Positions 50,575 to 59,163 of a stretch of 64,000 nucleotides of DNA are shown here, in pieces. A model generated the notes under the pieces. That model had not been told where the DNA came from. It searched no databases and saw nothing but the letters and a program-made list of their open reading frames with translations. This stretch comes from Corynebacterium nuruki S6-4 (GTDB lineage Bacteria > Actinomycetota > Actinomycetes > Mycobacteriales > Mycobacteriaceae), in the NCBI RefSeq assembly GCF_007970465.1, contig NZ_CP042429.1, positions 310,001 to 374,000 of the forward strand, in the 5' to 3' direction. The position numbers were made by a program, and so were the translations under genes. How positions within the stretch are numbered: the first letter of the stretch is position 1; each line of letters opens with the position of its first letter.

Positions 50575-51507
50575 TCAGGGGCGTCCGCCGTGGGGCGTGG
50601 TGACCCGGGTGAAACGGACCGTCGCCTCGGCCGCCGCGGTCCGGCTGTCCTCGTCGAAGTCCGGGGCACAGCACAGGAACAGATCCCGGCCGTCCGGGCC
50701 GCCGGGCATGCAGGCGAAGACGGGGGAGCCGGCATCGACCCGGTCGAGGATCTCCCCGCCTTCGGCGACGAGCAGGGTGGGGCCGCCCAGGGCGTCCGCC
50801 ACCCAGAGGTTGCCGTCGGCATCCAGGCCGCAGCCGTCGGGGGCGACCACTGCGGCGGCCATGGCGTCGTCCAGGGCGGAGGATGCCGCGCGCGGACCGA
50901 ACACCGCCCAGTCGCGGCGGGGGCCGAGGCTGCCGTCCGCGGCGATGTCGAAGGCGCTGACCCGGTTGGCGAAGGTCTCGTCGACCAGCAGGGTGCGACC
51001 GTCCGGGGTGATCACACTGCCGTTGGGGAAGTACAGCTCGTCGGCGACGATGCGGGCGGAACCGTCCGGCTCGACGAGGATGAGGGCGGCGGGGGCGACA
51101 TCGTCGCCGGCCATGAGGTCGAAACCGAAGTTGCCGACGTAGGCGCGGCCCTGATCGTCGACGACCATGTCGTTGAGGTGCCCGGTCGCGAGGCTGCTCA
51201 GATCGGCGTGCTCGACGACGGCGCCGTCGGCCTCGCGGCGCAGGATCTTCCGGTCCTTCATGGAGATGACCAGCAGGCGGTCATCGGGCAGCCACCCCAG
51301 GCCGGAGGGCTGGGCGGGGACGTCGAGTTCGGTGCGCAGTCCGGAACCGTCGGCGGCCATGGACAGGACGCGGCGGCTGTAGAAGTCGACGAAGAACCAG
51401 CGGTCGCCGTGCCAGCGCGGGCACTCGGTGAAGTGGAGGTTGGTGAGGACGGTGCGGATCTCGTGGGTGGTGGAGGACGCGGAGGTGCCGGGTGTGGTTT
51501 CAGTCAT
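50575..51507 (-). CDS. SMP-30/gluconolactonase-like beta-propeller hydrolase
   Basis: A 310-residue six-bladed beta-propeller of the SMP-30/regucalcin/gluconolactonase family. The metal ligands are placed as Glu in TECPRWHGD, Asn in GHLNDMVVDDQG and Asp in APDGCGLDADGNLWVAD; FPNGSVITPDG is also typical. The enzymes hydrolyse sugar lactones and other esters with Ca2+. No signal peptide. The minus-strand gene ends beside repeat copy 3; ATG 51507 is the start. Confidence 0.9.
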   Translation of the reverse strand: MTETTPGTSASSTTHEIRTVLTNLHFTECPRWHGDRWFFVDFYSRRVLSMAADGSGLRTELDVPAQPSGLGWLPDDRLLVISMKDRKILRREADGAVVEHADLSSLATGHLNDMVVDDQGRAYVGNFGFDLMAGDDVAPAALILVEPDGSARIVADELYFPNGSVITPDGRTLLVDETFANRVSAFDIAADGSLGPRRDWAVFGPRAASSALDDAMAAAVVAPDGCGLDADGNLWVADALGGPTLLVAEGGEILDRVDAGSPVFACMPGGPDGRDLFLCCAPDFDEDSRTAAAEATVRFTRVTTPHGGRP

Positions 51508-51632
51508 GAAACGGAGGCTAGCAGGGGGCGGTGGGGTGACGCTCGCGACTGTAGTATCAGTAGGGAAATGGCACAGGGGGCGGGGTTGTTCCGGCTTTCC
51601 TTGTGGGGCGGACAAAGGGGACGTTGTGAAGC

Positions 51633-51650
51633 GTAATACGAACGTAGTAC
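51633..51650. promoter_or_regulatory. Inverted repeat before the toxin-antitoxin pair
   Basis: GTAATAC-GAAC-GTAGTAC is a 7+4+7 repeat with one mismatch, 9 bp before the GTG of the toxin gene. TAATAC could also be its -10 box. Toxin-antitoxin operons are usually repressed from such sites by the antitoxin; that is inferred here. Confidence 0.45.
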
Positions 51651-51659
51651 GGTGAAATC

Positions 51660-51938
51660 GTGGCTGACTGGACATACCGGGCCAGCTACATCGCCAAGCA
51701 CGGCACGACTGTGGCGCAGGTGGAAGAGGCACTGTCAGATGACGAACGGCTGGTTCTCGAGCCGGATCCTGCGAGTAGAAGCGGCGTCAGCGTTCGTACG
51801 ATCGGATTTTCCGCTTCTGCGGCCGCGGTGTTGACGGTCATTACGGTCCTTGACGGCGACAGGACCTACGGCGTCAACTGCTGGCCGTCTAACTCGACCG
51901 ACCAGGCGAAATACCGAAACAGACAGGAGGAGTTATGA
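51660..51938 (+). CDS. BrnT-like toxin
   Basis: A 92-residue protein resembling BrnT/RelE-fold toxins: KHGTTVAQVEEALSDDE matches the helix KHGVSFEEA..VF, followed by a strand pair RTIGFSASAAAVLTVITV and the C-terminal YGVNCWPSNSTDQAKYRNR (in BrnT, ARPA..RER..Y). BrnT-type toxins are ribonucleases that stop translation. The order toxin then antitoxin, overlapping by 4 bases (ATGA), is as in brnTA. GTG 51660 is the start. Confidence 0.65.
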   Translation: MADWTYRASYIAKHGTTVAQVEEALSDDERLVLEPDPASRSGVSVRTIGFSASAAAVLTVITVLDGDRTYGVNCWPSNSTDQAKYRNRQEEL

Positions 51939-52249
51939 CCATCCCCGACAAGTTGCGCCGGGCGATCGAGGAGACGGCCGATGTCGAAAAGGGGGCGACT
52001 GTCCGGCAGGACACGTCGGTGAGCAGGCCGGGGAAGTCACGGAACCATACCTTGCAGATCCGGCTCTCCGACGCCGAATACCAGCAGCTCGTGACGGTGG
52101 CAGGGGATGAGCCGGCATCCGCTTTCGCCCGGTCAGTGCTGATGCAGTGCATCGCCGACGGCTCCACCGAGTCCCTCCGACTGGTGGGGGCATTGCGTGA
52201 CGCGCTGGAATCGACCGGTTACGAACTGACCCGTCGCGGGGTGGCCTGA
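51935..52249 (+). CDS. Ribbon-helix-helix antitoxin partner
   Basis: A 104-residue protein with a disordered N-terminus and a probable ribbon-helix-helix (NHTLQIRLSDAEYQQLVTVA ... PASAFARSVLMQCI, residues about 37-72), the fold of BrnA-like antitoxins that bind the operator and neutralise the toxin. The start overlaps the toxin stop. The following 230 bp to the transporter gene contain no gene I can support. Confidence 0.6.
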   Translation: MTIPDKLRRAIEETADVEKGATVRQDTSVSRPGKSRNHTLQIRLSDAEYQQLVTVAGDEPASAFARSVLMQCIADGSTESLRLVGALRDALESTGYELTRRGVA

Positions 52250-52479
52250 TCCGGCGTCCGTGCGCGCGACACCCGCGGAATCCGACACGGAAAGCGACCC
52301 CGGACGGGGCTTCACATATGTAAAAACTCGCCGCACCCACTACTTTCGTAACGCTCACAACTGTTGCTCTCAGTTTCCTGGCACAGTGGTGACCCATCGG
52401 CACCGCCGGACAACCACCGGGTACACCACTGACGAAAGGGAACCGCCATGCCTGACCGACGACCCGAGGTGGTCAGCAC

Positions 52480-53964
52480 ATGACCGGCGTCATCGCACTG
52501 GCACTGATCGGGGCAATGTGCAGCATCGGCGTCCTGCTGCGCCGCTGGGTGCCGCTGTTCCGCAACTACCTGGTCCCGGCGACCGTCATCGCCGGCGTCC
52601 TCGGCGTGGTCGTCATGAACGCCGGCCTGGGGAAGGCCTTCGACGGGGTGGACGCCACACTGTTCGGCAACATCACCACCGAACTGTTCACCCTGACCTT
52701 CATCTCGATCGGCCTGACCGCCGCACCGAAGACCGCCGACGGCGACGGGGAGGGACCGCAGGCCCGCGGCTGGCGGCGGCTCGTCCCGCAGTCCCCGCTG
52801 GTGCGCGGCGCCTGGATCATGGGCCTGACCTGGGTGGTCCTGTTCGCCGTGCAGGATTTCGTCGGCGTGGGCATCGTGGGATCCCTCGGCAGCGCCTTCG
52901 ACATGCCGCCCGAGTACGGCCTCATGGCCGCCTTCTCCTTCGCCCAGGGACCGGGCCAGGCCGCCACCTTCGGCTCGATCTTCGTCGACCAGGGTTGGGA
53001 CGAGGCCGTCAGCGTGGGCCTGACGTTCTCCACCCTCGGCTTCCTCGCCGCCTTCTTCGTCGGCGTGCCACTGGCCAAGCGCGGCATCGCCCGCGGCCTG
53101 ACGAGCCAGAACGTGGAGATCAACGAGACCACCAAGCGCGGCCTCTACAGCCGCGAGGAGCAGCGCGAGTCCATGGGCCGGGTGACGACCTTCTCCGGGA
53201 GCATCGAGTCCCTCGGCCTGGCCATGTCCGTGGTCGGGGTCTGCTACCTCGGGGCGATGGGGATCGCCCGGCTGTTCGCCCTCATCCCCGGCTTCATCGG
53301 CACGACGATGAGCGGGATGATGTTCATGAACGGCCTGTTCGCCGCCTACATCATCCGCTGGATCCTGGGCCGGTTCGGCGCCGACCACGTCATCAACGCC
53401 GATGTGCAGCGCAAGATCACCGGCCTGTTCAGTGACTTCACGGTCGTCGCCGCGTTCATGGCGGTGGAGCTCGCCGTGGTGATGGACTGGATCGTCCCGA
53501 TCCTCGTCGTCACCGTCGCCGTCACCGTGGTCACCCTGCTGATCACCGTGTTCCTCGGCCAGCACTACGGCAGCGACCACGATTTCGAGCGCACCCTCGG
53601 GCTGTACGGCACCGGTACCGGCACCACCCCGACCGGGCTGGCCCTGGTGCGCATCGTCGACCCGAAACTGCGGACGCCGACCGCGGCGGAGATGGGCCTG
53701 ATGAACCTGCCGGAGCAGCTCTACCTGCCGGTCGTGGTCATCGTCTCGGCCGTCTTCGCCGGCGACCTGTCGATGACCGTCGGCCTGATCCTCACCGCGG
53801 TCTGTCTGGTGGTCTACCTCGGGCTCACCCTGTGGGCGGGGGACTTCAGCAGGGCGTCCTACCGGCTCACCGGCACGCCGCGGCGTGGGGCACAGCGGCA
53901 GGACGCCGCCCCGACCGCGCTGGAGGGCGAACTGGTCATGGACACCCGGACGGGGAGGCAGTGA
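52480..53964 (+). CDS. GltS-like sodium/carboxylate symporter
   Basis: A 494-residue membrane protein of the glutamate:Na+ symporter (ESS) superfamily with about ten to twelve helices. The reentrant-loop region reads PPEYGLMAAFSFAQGPGQAA where GltS has GFSGGHGTAA, so substrate choice may differ. The second half has MSGMMFMNGLFAAYIIRW and FTVVAAFMAVEL. The stop is one base before the amidohydrolase ATG. Together with a PII protein it may import an amide or amino acid hydrolysed by the next enzyme. Confidence 0.8.
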   Translation: MTGVIALALIGAMCSIGVLLRRWVPLFRNYLVPATVIAGVLGVVVMNAGLGKAFDGVDATLFGNITTELFTLTFISIGLTAAPKTADGDGEGPQARGWRRLVPQSPLVRGAWIMGLTWVVLFAVQDFVGVGIVGSLGSAFDMPPEYGLMAAFSFAQGPGQAATFGSIFVDQGWDEAVSVGLTFSTLGFLAAFFVGVPLAKRGIARGLTSQNVEINETTKRGLYSREEQRESMGRVTTFSGSIESLGLAMSVVGVCYLGAMGIARLFALIPGFIGTTMSGMMFMNGLFAAYIIRWILGRFGADHVINADVQRKITGLFSDFTVVAAFMAVELAVVMDWIVPILVVTVAVTVVTLLITVFLGQHYGSDHDFERTLGLYGTGTGTTPTGLALVRIVDPKLRTPTAAEMGLMNLPEQLYLPVVVIVSAVFAGDLSMTVGLILTAVCLVVYLGLTLWAGDFSRASYRLTGTPRRGAQRQDAAPTALEGELVMDTRTGRQ

Positions 53965-53965
53965 G

Positions 53966-55678
53966 ATGACGACGATCTACCATTCGGGAACGGTCATCAC
54001 GATGGACGGCGGACCCGACGACGGTCCGGACGCACCGGAGTGCGTGGTCACCGACGGCGCCCGCATCGTCTACGTCGGCGGGCACGCGCGGGCGCGGGAA
54101 CTCTACGGCGCCGGATGCGTAGAGGTCGACCTGCAGGGACGCGTCCTCATGCCGGCGTTCATCGACGCCCACGGCCACTTCATGAACTTCGGCATGGCCG
54201 CCCGCCAGGTGGACCTGCGGGCGTGCGGGAGCGTCGACGAGATCGTGGCCGCCCTCGCCGCCGCGCTCGCGGCCCGGCCGGCGGGGGACGCCGCACCGGT
54301 GGTCGGGGTGGGCTACGACCACAACAACCTGCCCGGCTACCGGCACCCGACCCGCCACGATCTGGACCGGGTCAGTACCGGTGTGCCGGTCGTCGCCGTG
54401 CACCGCTCCTCCCACATGGGCGTGGTGAATTCGGCGGCGCTGGCGCACGTGGGGATCACCGCGGCGACCCCGGACCCGGTCGGCGGCCGGTTCGGGCGGG
54501 AGGCCGACGGGGTGACCCCCGACGGCTACGTCGAGGAGATCTCGGCGCTGATGATCGTCGCCGAGGGCCTCGCCGACGGGGCCCGGCCGTCGCTGCTGAT
54601 GCCGGGGGCGCGCACAGACCCGCGCGACGCGATCCGCACCGCCCAGGACGGGTACCTCGCCCGCGGCATCACGACGGTGCAGGAGGGGGCGGCCGCCCCG
54701 GAGGAGGTGGACGCCCTCATCGCCGCCGGCGGTGACGGTGACCTGGTGGTCGATGTGGTGGCGTACCCGATCGTCACCGCCGGTGGCCTCGATGTGCTGG
54801 ACGCGCACCCGGAACGGGTCGGCGCCTACGAGGGGCATGTGCGGCTCGGCGGCTGCAAGATGATCCTCGACGGGTCGCCGCAGGCCCGCTCGGCGTGGCT
54901 GTCGCAGCCCTATGAGGTGGAGGGTGCTGGGGCAGAGGGTGCTGTGGTGGCCGGTGACGTGGGCGCCCACGATGACGGCCCCGGGCAGTGCTGCTGCGGC
55001 TACCCGTCCCTGCCGGACGACCAGGTCGAGGATTACATCGCCCGGGCGGTCGACAGCGGCTACCAGGTGCTCGCACACTGCAACGGGGACGCCGCCTCCG
55101 AACAGTTCCTCACCGCTTACGCCGCCGTGTCCGCCGACCGGCCGGAAGCGGCGGCGCTGCGTCCGGTGATGATCCACGCCCAGACGGTGCGCGACGACCA
55201 GCTCGACCGGATGCCCGCCCTCGGCATGGTCGCCTCGTTCTTCGTCGGCCACGTCTGGTTCTGGGGCGACACACACCTGCGAAACCTCGGGGACGACCGC
55301 GGCCGGCGGATCTCGCCGGTCCGCTCCGCGCTCGACCGGGGTGTGCCCGTCACCCTGCACCAGGACGCCCCGGTCACCGACCCGGACATGCCCGTCTCGC
55401 TGGCCGCGGCGACGACCCGACGGAGTTGCCGGGGGACCGTCGTCGGCCCCGAGCAGGCCGTCAGCCGCTATGAGGCGCTGCGGGCCGTCACCGCCGGCAG
55501 TGCCTACAAGTACGGCGAGGAGACCGACAAGGGCCGGATCCGGACCGGCCTGCGCGCCGACCTCATCGTCGTCGACCGTAACCCACTGACCTGTGCCGAT
55601 GACGACCTGCAGGGGCTGACCGTCCTGCGCACGGTCAAGGACGGCACCACCGTATTCACCCGACAGGAGCAACCGTGA
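53966..55678 (+). CDS. YtcJ-like metal-dependent amidohydrolase
   Basis: A 570-residue amidohydrolase-3 family enzyme. Metal motif DAHGHFMNFG lies near residue 60, later DGSPQARSAWL, LAHCNGDAASEQFL (His of the barrel), IHAQTVRDDQLDRM and LHQDAPVTDPDMP (catalytic Asp). Hydrolysis of an amide or exocyclic amine releasing ammonia is typical. Coupled to GltS-like and PII genes (1-bp gap and 4-base overlap). A short extra segment rich in Gly/Ala/Val (about residues 318-335, followed by CCCGYP) is unusual. Confidence 0.85.
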   Translation: MTTIYHSGTVITMDGGPDDGPDAPECVVTDGARIVYVGGHARARELYGAGCVEVDLQGRVLMPAFIDAHGHFMNFGMAARQVDLRACGSVDEIVAALAAALAARPAGDAAPVVGVGYDHNNLPGYRHPTRHDLDRVSTGVPVVAVHRSSHMGVVNSAALAHVGITAATPDPVGGRFGREADGVTPDGYVEEISALMIVAEGLADGARPSLLMPGARTDPRDAIRTAQDGYLARGITTVQEGAAAPEEVDALIAAGGDGDLVVDVVAYPIVTAGGLDVLDAHPERVGAYEGHVRLGGCKMILDGSPQARSAWLSQPYEVEGAGAEGAVVAGDVGAHDDGPGQCCCGYPSLPDDQVEDYIARAVDSGYQVLAHCNGDAASEQFLTAYAAVSADRPEAAALRPVMIHAQTVRDDQLDRMPALGMVASFFVGHVWFWGDTHLRNLGDDRGRRISPVRSALDRGVPVTLHQDAPVTDPDMPVSLAAATTRRSCRGTVVGPEQAVSRYEALRAVTAGSAYKYGEETDKGRIRTGLRADLIVVDRNPLTCADDDLQGLTVLRTVKDGTTVFTRQEQP

Positions 55679-55998
55679 AACTCATCGAAGCGATCATCAG
55701 ACCCGAGAAGCTCACCGACGTCCAGCAGGCGCTGGGCGAGGCCGGCTTCAGCGGCATGACCCACTGGAGCGTGTCCGGGCGCGGAAAACAGCAGGGGATC
55801 AAGGTGGGGGAGGCCACCTACTCCGAACTGCCGAAGGCCATGGTCCATGTCGTCGTCGCCGACGGGGACAAGGACGAGGCGATCAACATCATCATCGACC
55901 ACGCCGCCACCGGGGAGGCCGGCAACCCCGGTGACGGGCGGATCTTCGTGGTGGATGTGGCGGAGAGCTACACGATCTCGAGTCAGAGTAAGGACTGA
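55675..55998 (+). CDS. Atypical PII signal-transduction protein
   Basis: A 107-residue PII-fold protein. It has the N-terminus KLIEAIIRPEKLTDVQQALG, GMTHWSVSGRGKQQG and the B-loop ATGEAGNPGDGRIFVVDV for nucleotide binding. The T-loop between GKQQG and LPK is 10 residues, against 14 in E. coli GlnB, and the modified Tyr51 has no aligned counterpart. Translation is coupled to the amidohydrolase by a GTGA overlap, not to amtB, so it probably senses energy or metabolite state to gate the GltS-like transporter. Confidence 0.88.
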   Translation: MKLIEAIIRPEKLTDVQQALGEAGFSGMTHWSVSGRGKQQGIKVGEATYSELPKAMVHVVVADGDKDEAINIIIDHAATGEAGNPGDGRIFVVDVAESYTISSQSKD

Positions 55999-56086
55999 GA
56001 AGGTGGACTGTCTGTGACGGTGGGGGAGCAGTCACACCGGCGCGCCGGGCCGGGGCCGCAGGATGCGCGGTGTGACCACGCGTCCA

Positions 56087-57073
56087 CTACTTGTCGAACA
56101 GTGCCGAGGAGACCTGGTCGAGACCGTCAAGGATCGCGGTGCCGGAGGACACCCCGGTGATGGCGGAATCCACGTAGTAGACCCGGTCGTTCTTGACCGC
56201 CGGCACATCCTTCAGCGCAGGGTTGTCGATGAGTTCGGCGAAGGCGTCCTTGCCGGAATCGGCACTGGTCTGCACGATGATGACCTCGGGAGCCTCCTTG
56301 ACGATGACCTCGGGGTCGGCGGCGATCATGGACTGGGCGTCCAGGTGATCGACGGCGGGATCACCGCCGGCCTCGCGGATCAGGCCGGTGAGCATGAGGG
56401 TCTTCGAACCGATCATCTGCTTGTTGGCGTGGGCCCAGATCCCGATGGTGTTCGGGGCGTCCTTCCCGTCGGCGCGGGCGATGATCTTGTCGCGCTTCTC
56501 GGTGAGATCCGCGGCGAGCTCTTCTCCCTTGGCCTTCTCACCGACCAGGTCCGCGATCTCTCCGATGTGGTCGATGATCCCTTCGGAACCCGACCAGGAA
56601 TCCCCGCTGAACACGGCGACCGGGATGTCGAAACTGCGGAGCTGGTCGGCGGCGTCCTTCTCGAAATCGTGGCGGGCACTGATCATCACCAGATCAGGCT
56701 TGGACGCCATGACCTGCTCGGCATCGATGCTGGCCGACGGAGCCATCGTGGTGCCGACCTTGTCCAGCTCGGTGGCGAGGTCGCCGGTGGCGGACATCTC
56801 CGGGGCGAGTGCGACGTTGTCGCCGCCGGTCAGCGGGAGGACCAGGGAGGCGAGGTCGCTGGAGAGTACGGCGATGTGCTCCGGCTTGGCGGTGAGTTTG
56901 ACCTCCTCGTCACCGACGGTGACGCTGCGCGGGTAGGACGCCTCGGATGCGGTCGTGGATCCCGGGGCGGACCCGGAGGCGTCGTCCGAGCTGCAGGCGG
57001 TGAGGGTGAGGCCGGTGCCCAGCAGCAGGGTGGTGGCAGCGATGCCGAAGCGGCGGGTGAGCGTGACGGTCAC
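56087..57073 (-). CDS. Iron-siderophore ABC transporter binding lipoprotein
   Basis: A 328-residue substrate-binding lipoprotein of the FepB/FecB class. Signal peptide with lipobox LTLTAC (Cys about 27), Ser/Ala-rich linker, and two lobes joined by a long helix (PEHIAVLSSDLASLVLPLTG ... ASKPDLVMISARHDFEKDAA). It is last in a three-gene operon, its ATG overlapping the ATPase stop by 4 bases. Regulation by iron via the box at 59051 is inferred. Confidence 0.92.
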   Translation of the reverse strand: MTVTLTRRFGIAATTLLLGTGLTLTACSSDDASGSAPGSTTASEASYPRSVTVGDEEVKLTAKPEHIAVLSSDLASLVLPLTGGDNVALAPEMSATGDLATELDKVGTTMAPSASIDAEQVMASKPDLVMISARHDFEKDAADQLRSFDIPVAVFSGDSWSGSEGIIDHIGEIADLVGEKAKGEELAADLTEKRDKIIARADGKDAPNTIGIWAHANKQMIGSKTLMLTGLIREAGGDPAVDHLDAQSMIAADPEVIVKEAPEVIIVQTSADSGKDAFAELIDNPALKDVPAVKNDRVYYVDSAITGVSSGTAILDGLDQVSSALFDK

Positions 57074-57915
57074 GGGTGTTCTCCTTGTTGGGTTTCTTGA
57101 AAGTCAGGTTGGTGCGCGCCGGCACCGGGATGGTCCGGCAGTGGCACAACGGTCAGCCGGCGCGGACGCCCCGGGGAACCGGAGTGCTCCACCCCGACCG
57201 GGATGTCGTAGACCTCACTGAGCAGATCCTCGGTGAGGACCTCGTCGGTGGTGCCTTCGGCGTGGACACGGCCCTGGTGGAGCAGGACGGCCCGGTCACA
57301 CCAGCGTCCGACGTCGTTGAGGTCGTGCAGGACGACCAAGACGGTCGCCCCGGCCGCGGCCCGGTCACGCAGCAGCTGGTAGACGGCCACCTGGTGCTGC
57401 AGGTCGAGAGCACTGGTTGGCTCGTCGAGCAGCAGCACCGGGGTGGACTGTGCGAAGGCGCGGGCCAGGTGCACCAGCTGGCGCTGGCCGCCCGAGAGCT
57501 GGTCGACCGGATGGTCGGCGAAGGGGCGGACGCCGGTGATGTCGAGGGTTTCCTCGATGATCCGCCGGTCCTCCGGGGTCTCCCGGGTGAAGCGGCCGCG
57601 GTGCGGGTGGCGCCCCATGGTGATGACCTCGCGGGCCGGGAAGCTGATGGACAGCGTGGTGGTCTGCGGGACCATTGCCATGCACCGGGCGCGCTCGTCG
57701 ATGCGTTGGGAGAGCAGGTCGGAGCCGTCGAGGTCGACGCGTCCGGTGGACTCGAGGAGCCCGGCGACCGCGCCCAGGAGGGTGGATTTACCGGTGCCGT
57801 TCGGGCCGATGAGGGCGGTGACCTGACCGGGTGGGACGGTGAAGTCGACGTCGTGGACGACCTCGTGGTGGTCGTAGGAGACGGAGAGTCCGCTGACGGT
57901 GAGCCGGCCGGTCAT
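57070..57915 (-). CDS. Iron-siderophore ABC transporter ATPase
   Basis: A 281-residue FepC-like ATPase. Walker A is LIGPNGTGKSTLLGAV (about 37-52), Q-loop MVPQTT, signature QLSGGQRQLVHLARAF, Walker B VLLLDEPTSALD and switch His in VVLHDLND. The C-terminal 30 residues extend beyond the usual end (SPGRPRRLTVVPLPDHPG). It overlaps the permease gene by 4 bases. Confidence 0.95.
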   Translation of the reverse strand: MTGRLTVSGLSVSYDHHEVVHDVDFTVPPGQVTALIGPNGTGKSTLLGAVAGLLESTGRVDLDGSDLLSQRIDERARCMAMVPQTTTLSISFPAREVITMGRHPHRGRFTRETPEDRRIIEETLDITGVRPFADHPVDQLSGGQRQLVHLARAFAQSTPVLLLDEPTSALDLQHQVAVYQLLRDRAAAGATVLVVLHDLNDVGRWCDRAVLLHQGRVHAEGTTDEVLTEDLLSEVYDIPVGVEHSGSPGRPRRLTVVPLPDHPGAGAHQPDFQETQQGEHP

Positions 57916-58985
57916 ACGCCCAGCCCCTTGTGCCGGCGGGCGCGGGTGGTCAGCAGCAGCCAGAGGAAGATCGGCGAGCCGAGGAAGGCGATGACGGTGC
58001 CGGTCTGCAGGACGACGGGGGAGAAGAGCATCCGGGCGATGATGTCGGAGACGATGACGAAGGTGGCGCCGAGGACCGCGGCGACGGGCAGCAGACGGCG
58101 GTGGTCGGGGCCGAGGAGGATGCGGACGAAGTGGGGGACGATCAGGCCGATGAAGGAGATCGCACCACTGACGGCGACGGCGCTGGCGGTGATCCAGGCG
58201 GCCAGGGCGAGCAGCTTCATCCGGAGCTTCCTGACGTCTACGCCGGACGACTGGGCGGTTTCGGAGCCGAGGAGGAGGACGTTGAGGTCGCGGGCGAGCA
58301 GCCAGGACAGTCCGATACCGCCGAGGATCGGGACGGTGGCGATCGTCACGTGGTTCCAGGTGCGGGCGACGAGGTCGCCGTTCATCCAGAACTGGACGCT
58401 GCGCAGGTCGGAATCGTCCGGGGCGTTGGCGATGACGGCGGAGATGATCGCACCGAGGAAGGCGGTGATCGCCATGCCGACCAGCACGAGGGTGGCAGGG
58501 TCCGCGCCGCGGCCGCCGAGGGCTTTCGAGTTCGCGATGAGGTAGATCAGCAGGACGGTGGCCAGGGCGCCGAGGAAGGCACCGGCGGGCAGGGTCCAGC
58601 GGCCGAGGAAGTTCACTCCGGTGACGATGACGAGGACGGCGGCGACGGCGGCACCGGAGGAGACGCCGATGATGCCGGGGTCGGCCAGCGGGTTGAGGAA
58701 GACGGTCTGCATCAGGGCGCCGGCGGTGGCGAGTCCGGCGCCGACCAGCCCGGCGATGATGATGCGGGGCAGGCGGATCTCACGGACGATGTCGGAGCCG
58801 GCGATCTCGGTGAGGGGGATGGTCACCGGGCCGATGGAGACGGCGGCGAGGAAGGCGATGACCAGCAGACACGGGGCGAGGATGAGGATGACCGGGACGG
58901 TCTTGCGCGGGGCTGTGCCGGGAGCGATGTCGGGGGGCTGACCCGGGGAGTTTCCCGGGTCTCTGCCGGTTTCCTGCACTGCCAC
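57912..58985 (-). CDS. Iron-siderophore ABC transporter permease (FecCD family)
   Basis: A 357-residue permease with about ten helices. Typical FecCD blocks are IRLPRIIIAGLVGAGLATAG, FLNPLADPGIIGVSSGAAVA and ISFIGLIVPHFVRILLGPDH. GTG 58985 is the start. It is the first gene of the operon, with its promoter and DtxR-like box 58-85 bp upstream. One permease gene implies a homodimer. Confidence 0.95.
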   Translation of the reverse strand: MAVQETGRDPGNSPGQPPDIAPGTAPRKTVPVILILAPCLLVIAFLAAVSIGPVTIPLTEIAGSDIVREIRLPRIIIAGLVGAGLATAGALMQTVFLNPLADPGIIGVSSGAAVAAVLVIVTGVNFLGRWTLPAGAFLGALATVLLIYLIANSKALGGRGADPATLVLVGMAITAFLGAIISAVIANAPDDSDLRSVQFWMNGDLVARTWNHVTIATVPILGGIGLSWLLARDLNVLLLGSETAQSSGVDVRKLRMKLLALAAWITASAVAVSGAISFIGLIVPHFVRILLGPDHRRLLPVAAVLGATFVIVSDIIARMLFSPVVLQTGTVIAFLGSPIFLWLLLTTRARRHKGLGV

Positions 58986-59042
58986 GACCTGGATCCGCCA
59001 CCTTGTTCTCTTGAGTACCGTTCTTATGACGCTCGTAGTAAC

Positions 59043-59070
59043 AATATAGGGAAGGTTGCGCTAACCTCAA
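59043..59070 (-). promoter_or_regulatory. DtxR-box-overlapped promoter of the siderophore operon
   Basis: On the minus strand TTGAGG (59070-59065), a 16-bp spacer and TATATT (59048-59043) form a promoter. GAAGGTTGCGCTAACCTCA (plus, 59051-59069) matches the 19-bp DtxR/IdeR consensus TTAGGTTAGGCTAACCTAA at 14 positions and covers the spacer, so Fe-DtxR would block polymerase. Confidence 0.75.
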
Positions 59071-59163
59071 GTCAGGCTGGAGTATGTATCCGAGGCCAGA
59101 GTGGGCCGACGCTATAGAGTTCCGGGGAGCAGGCGGCCCTCCGCAGCCGGTAGCCTGGCCGAC

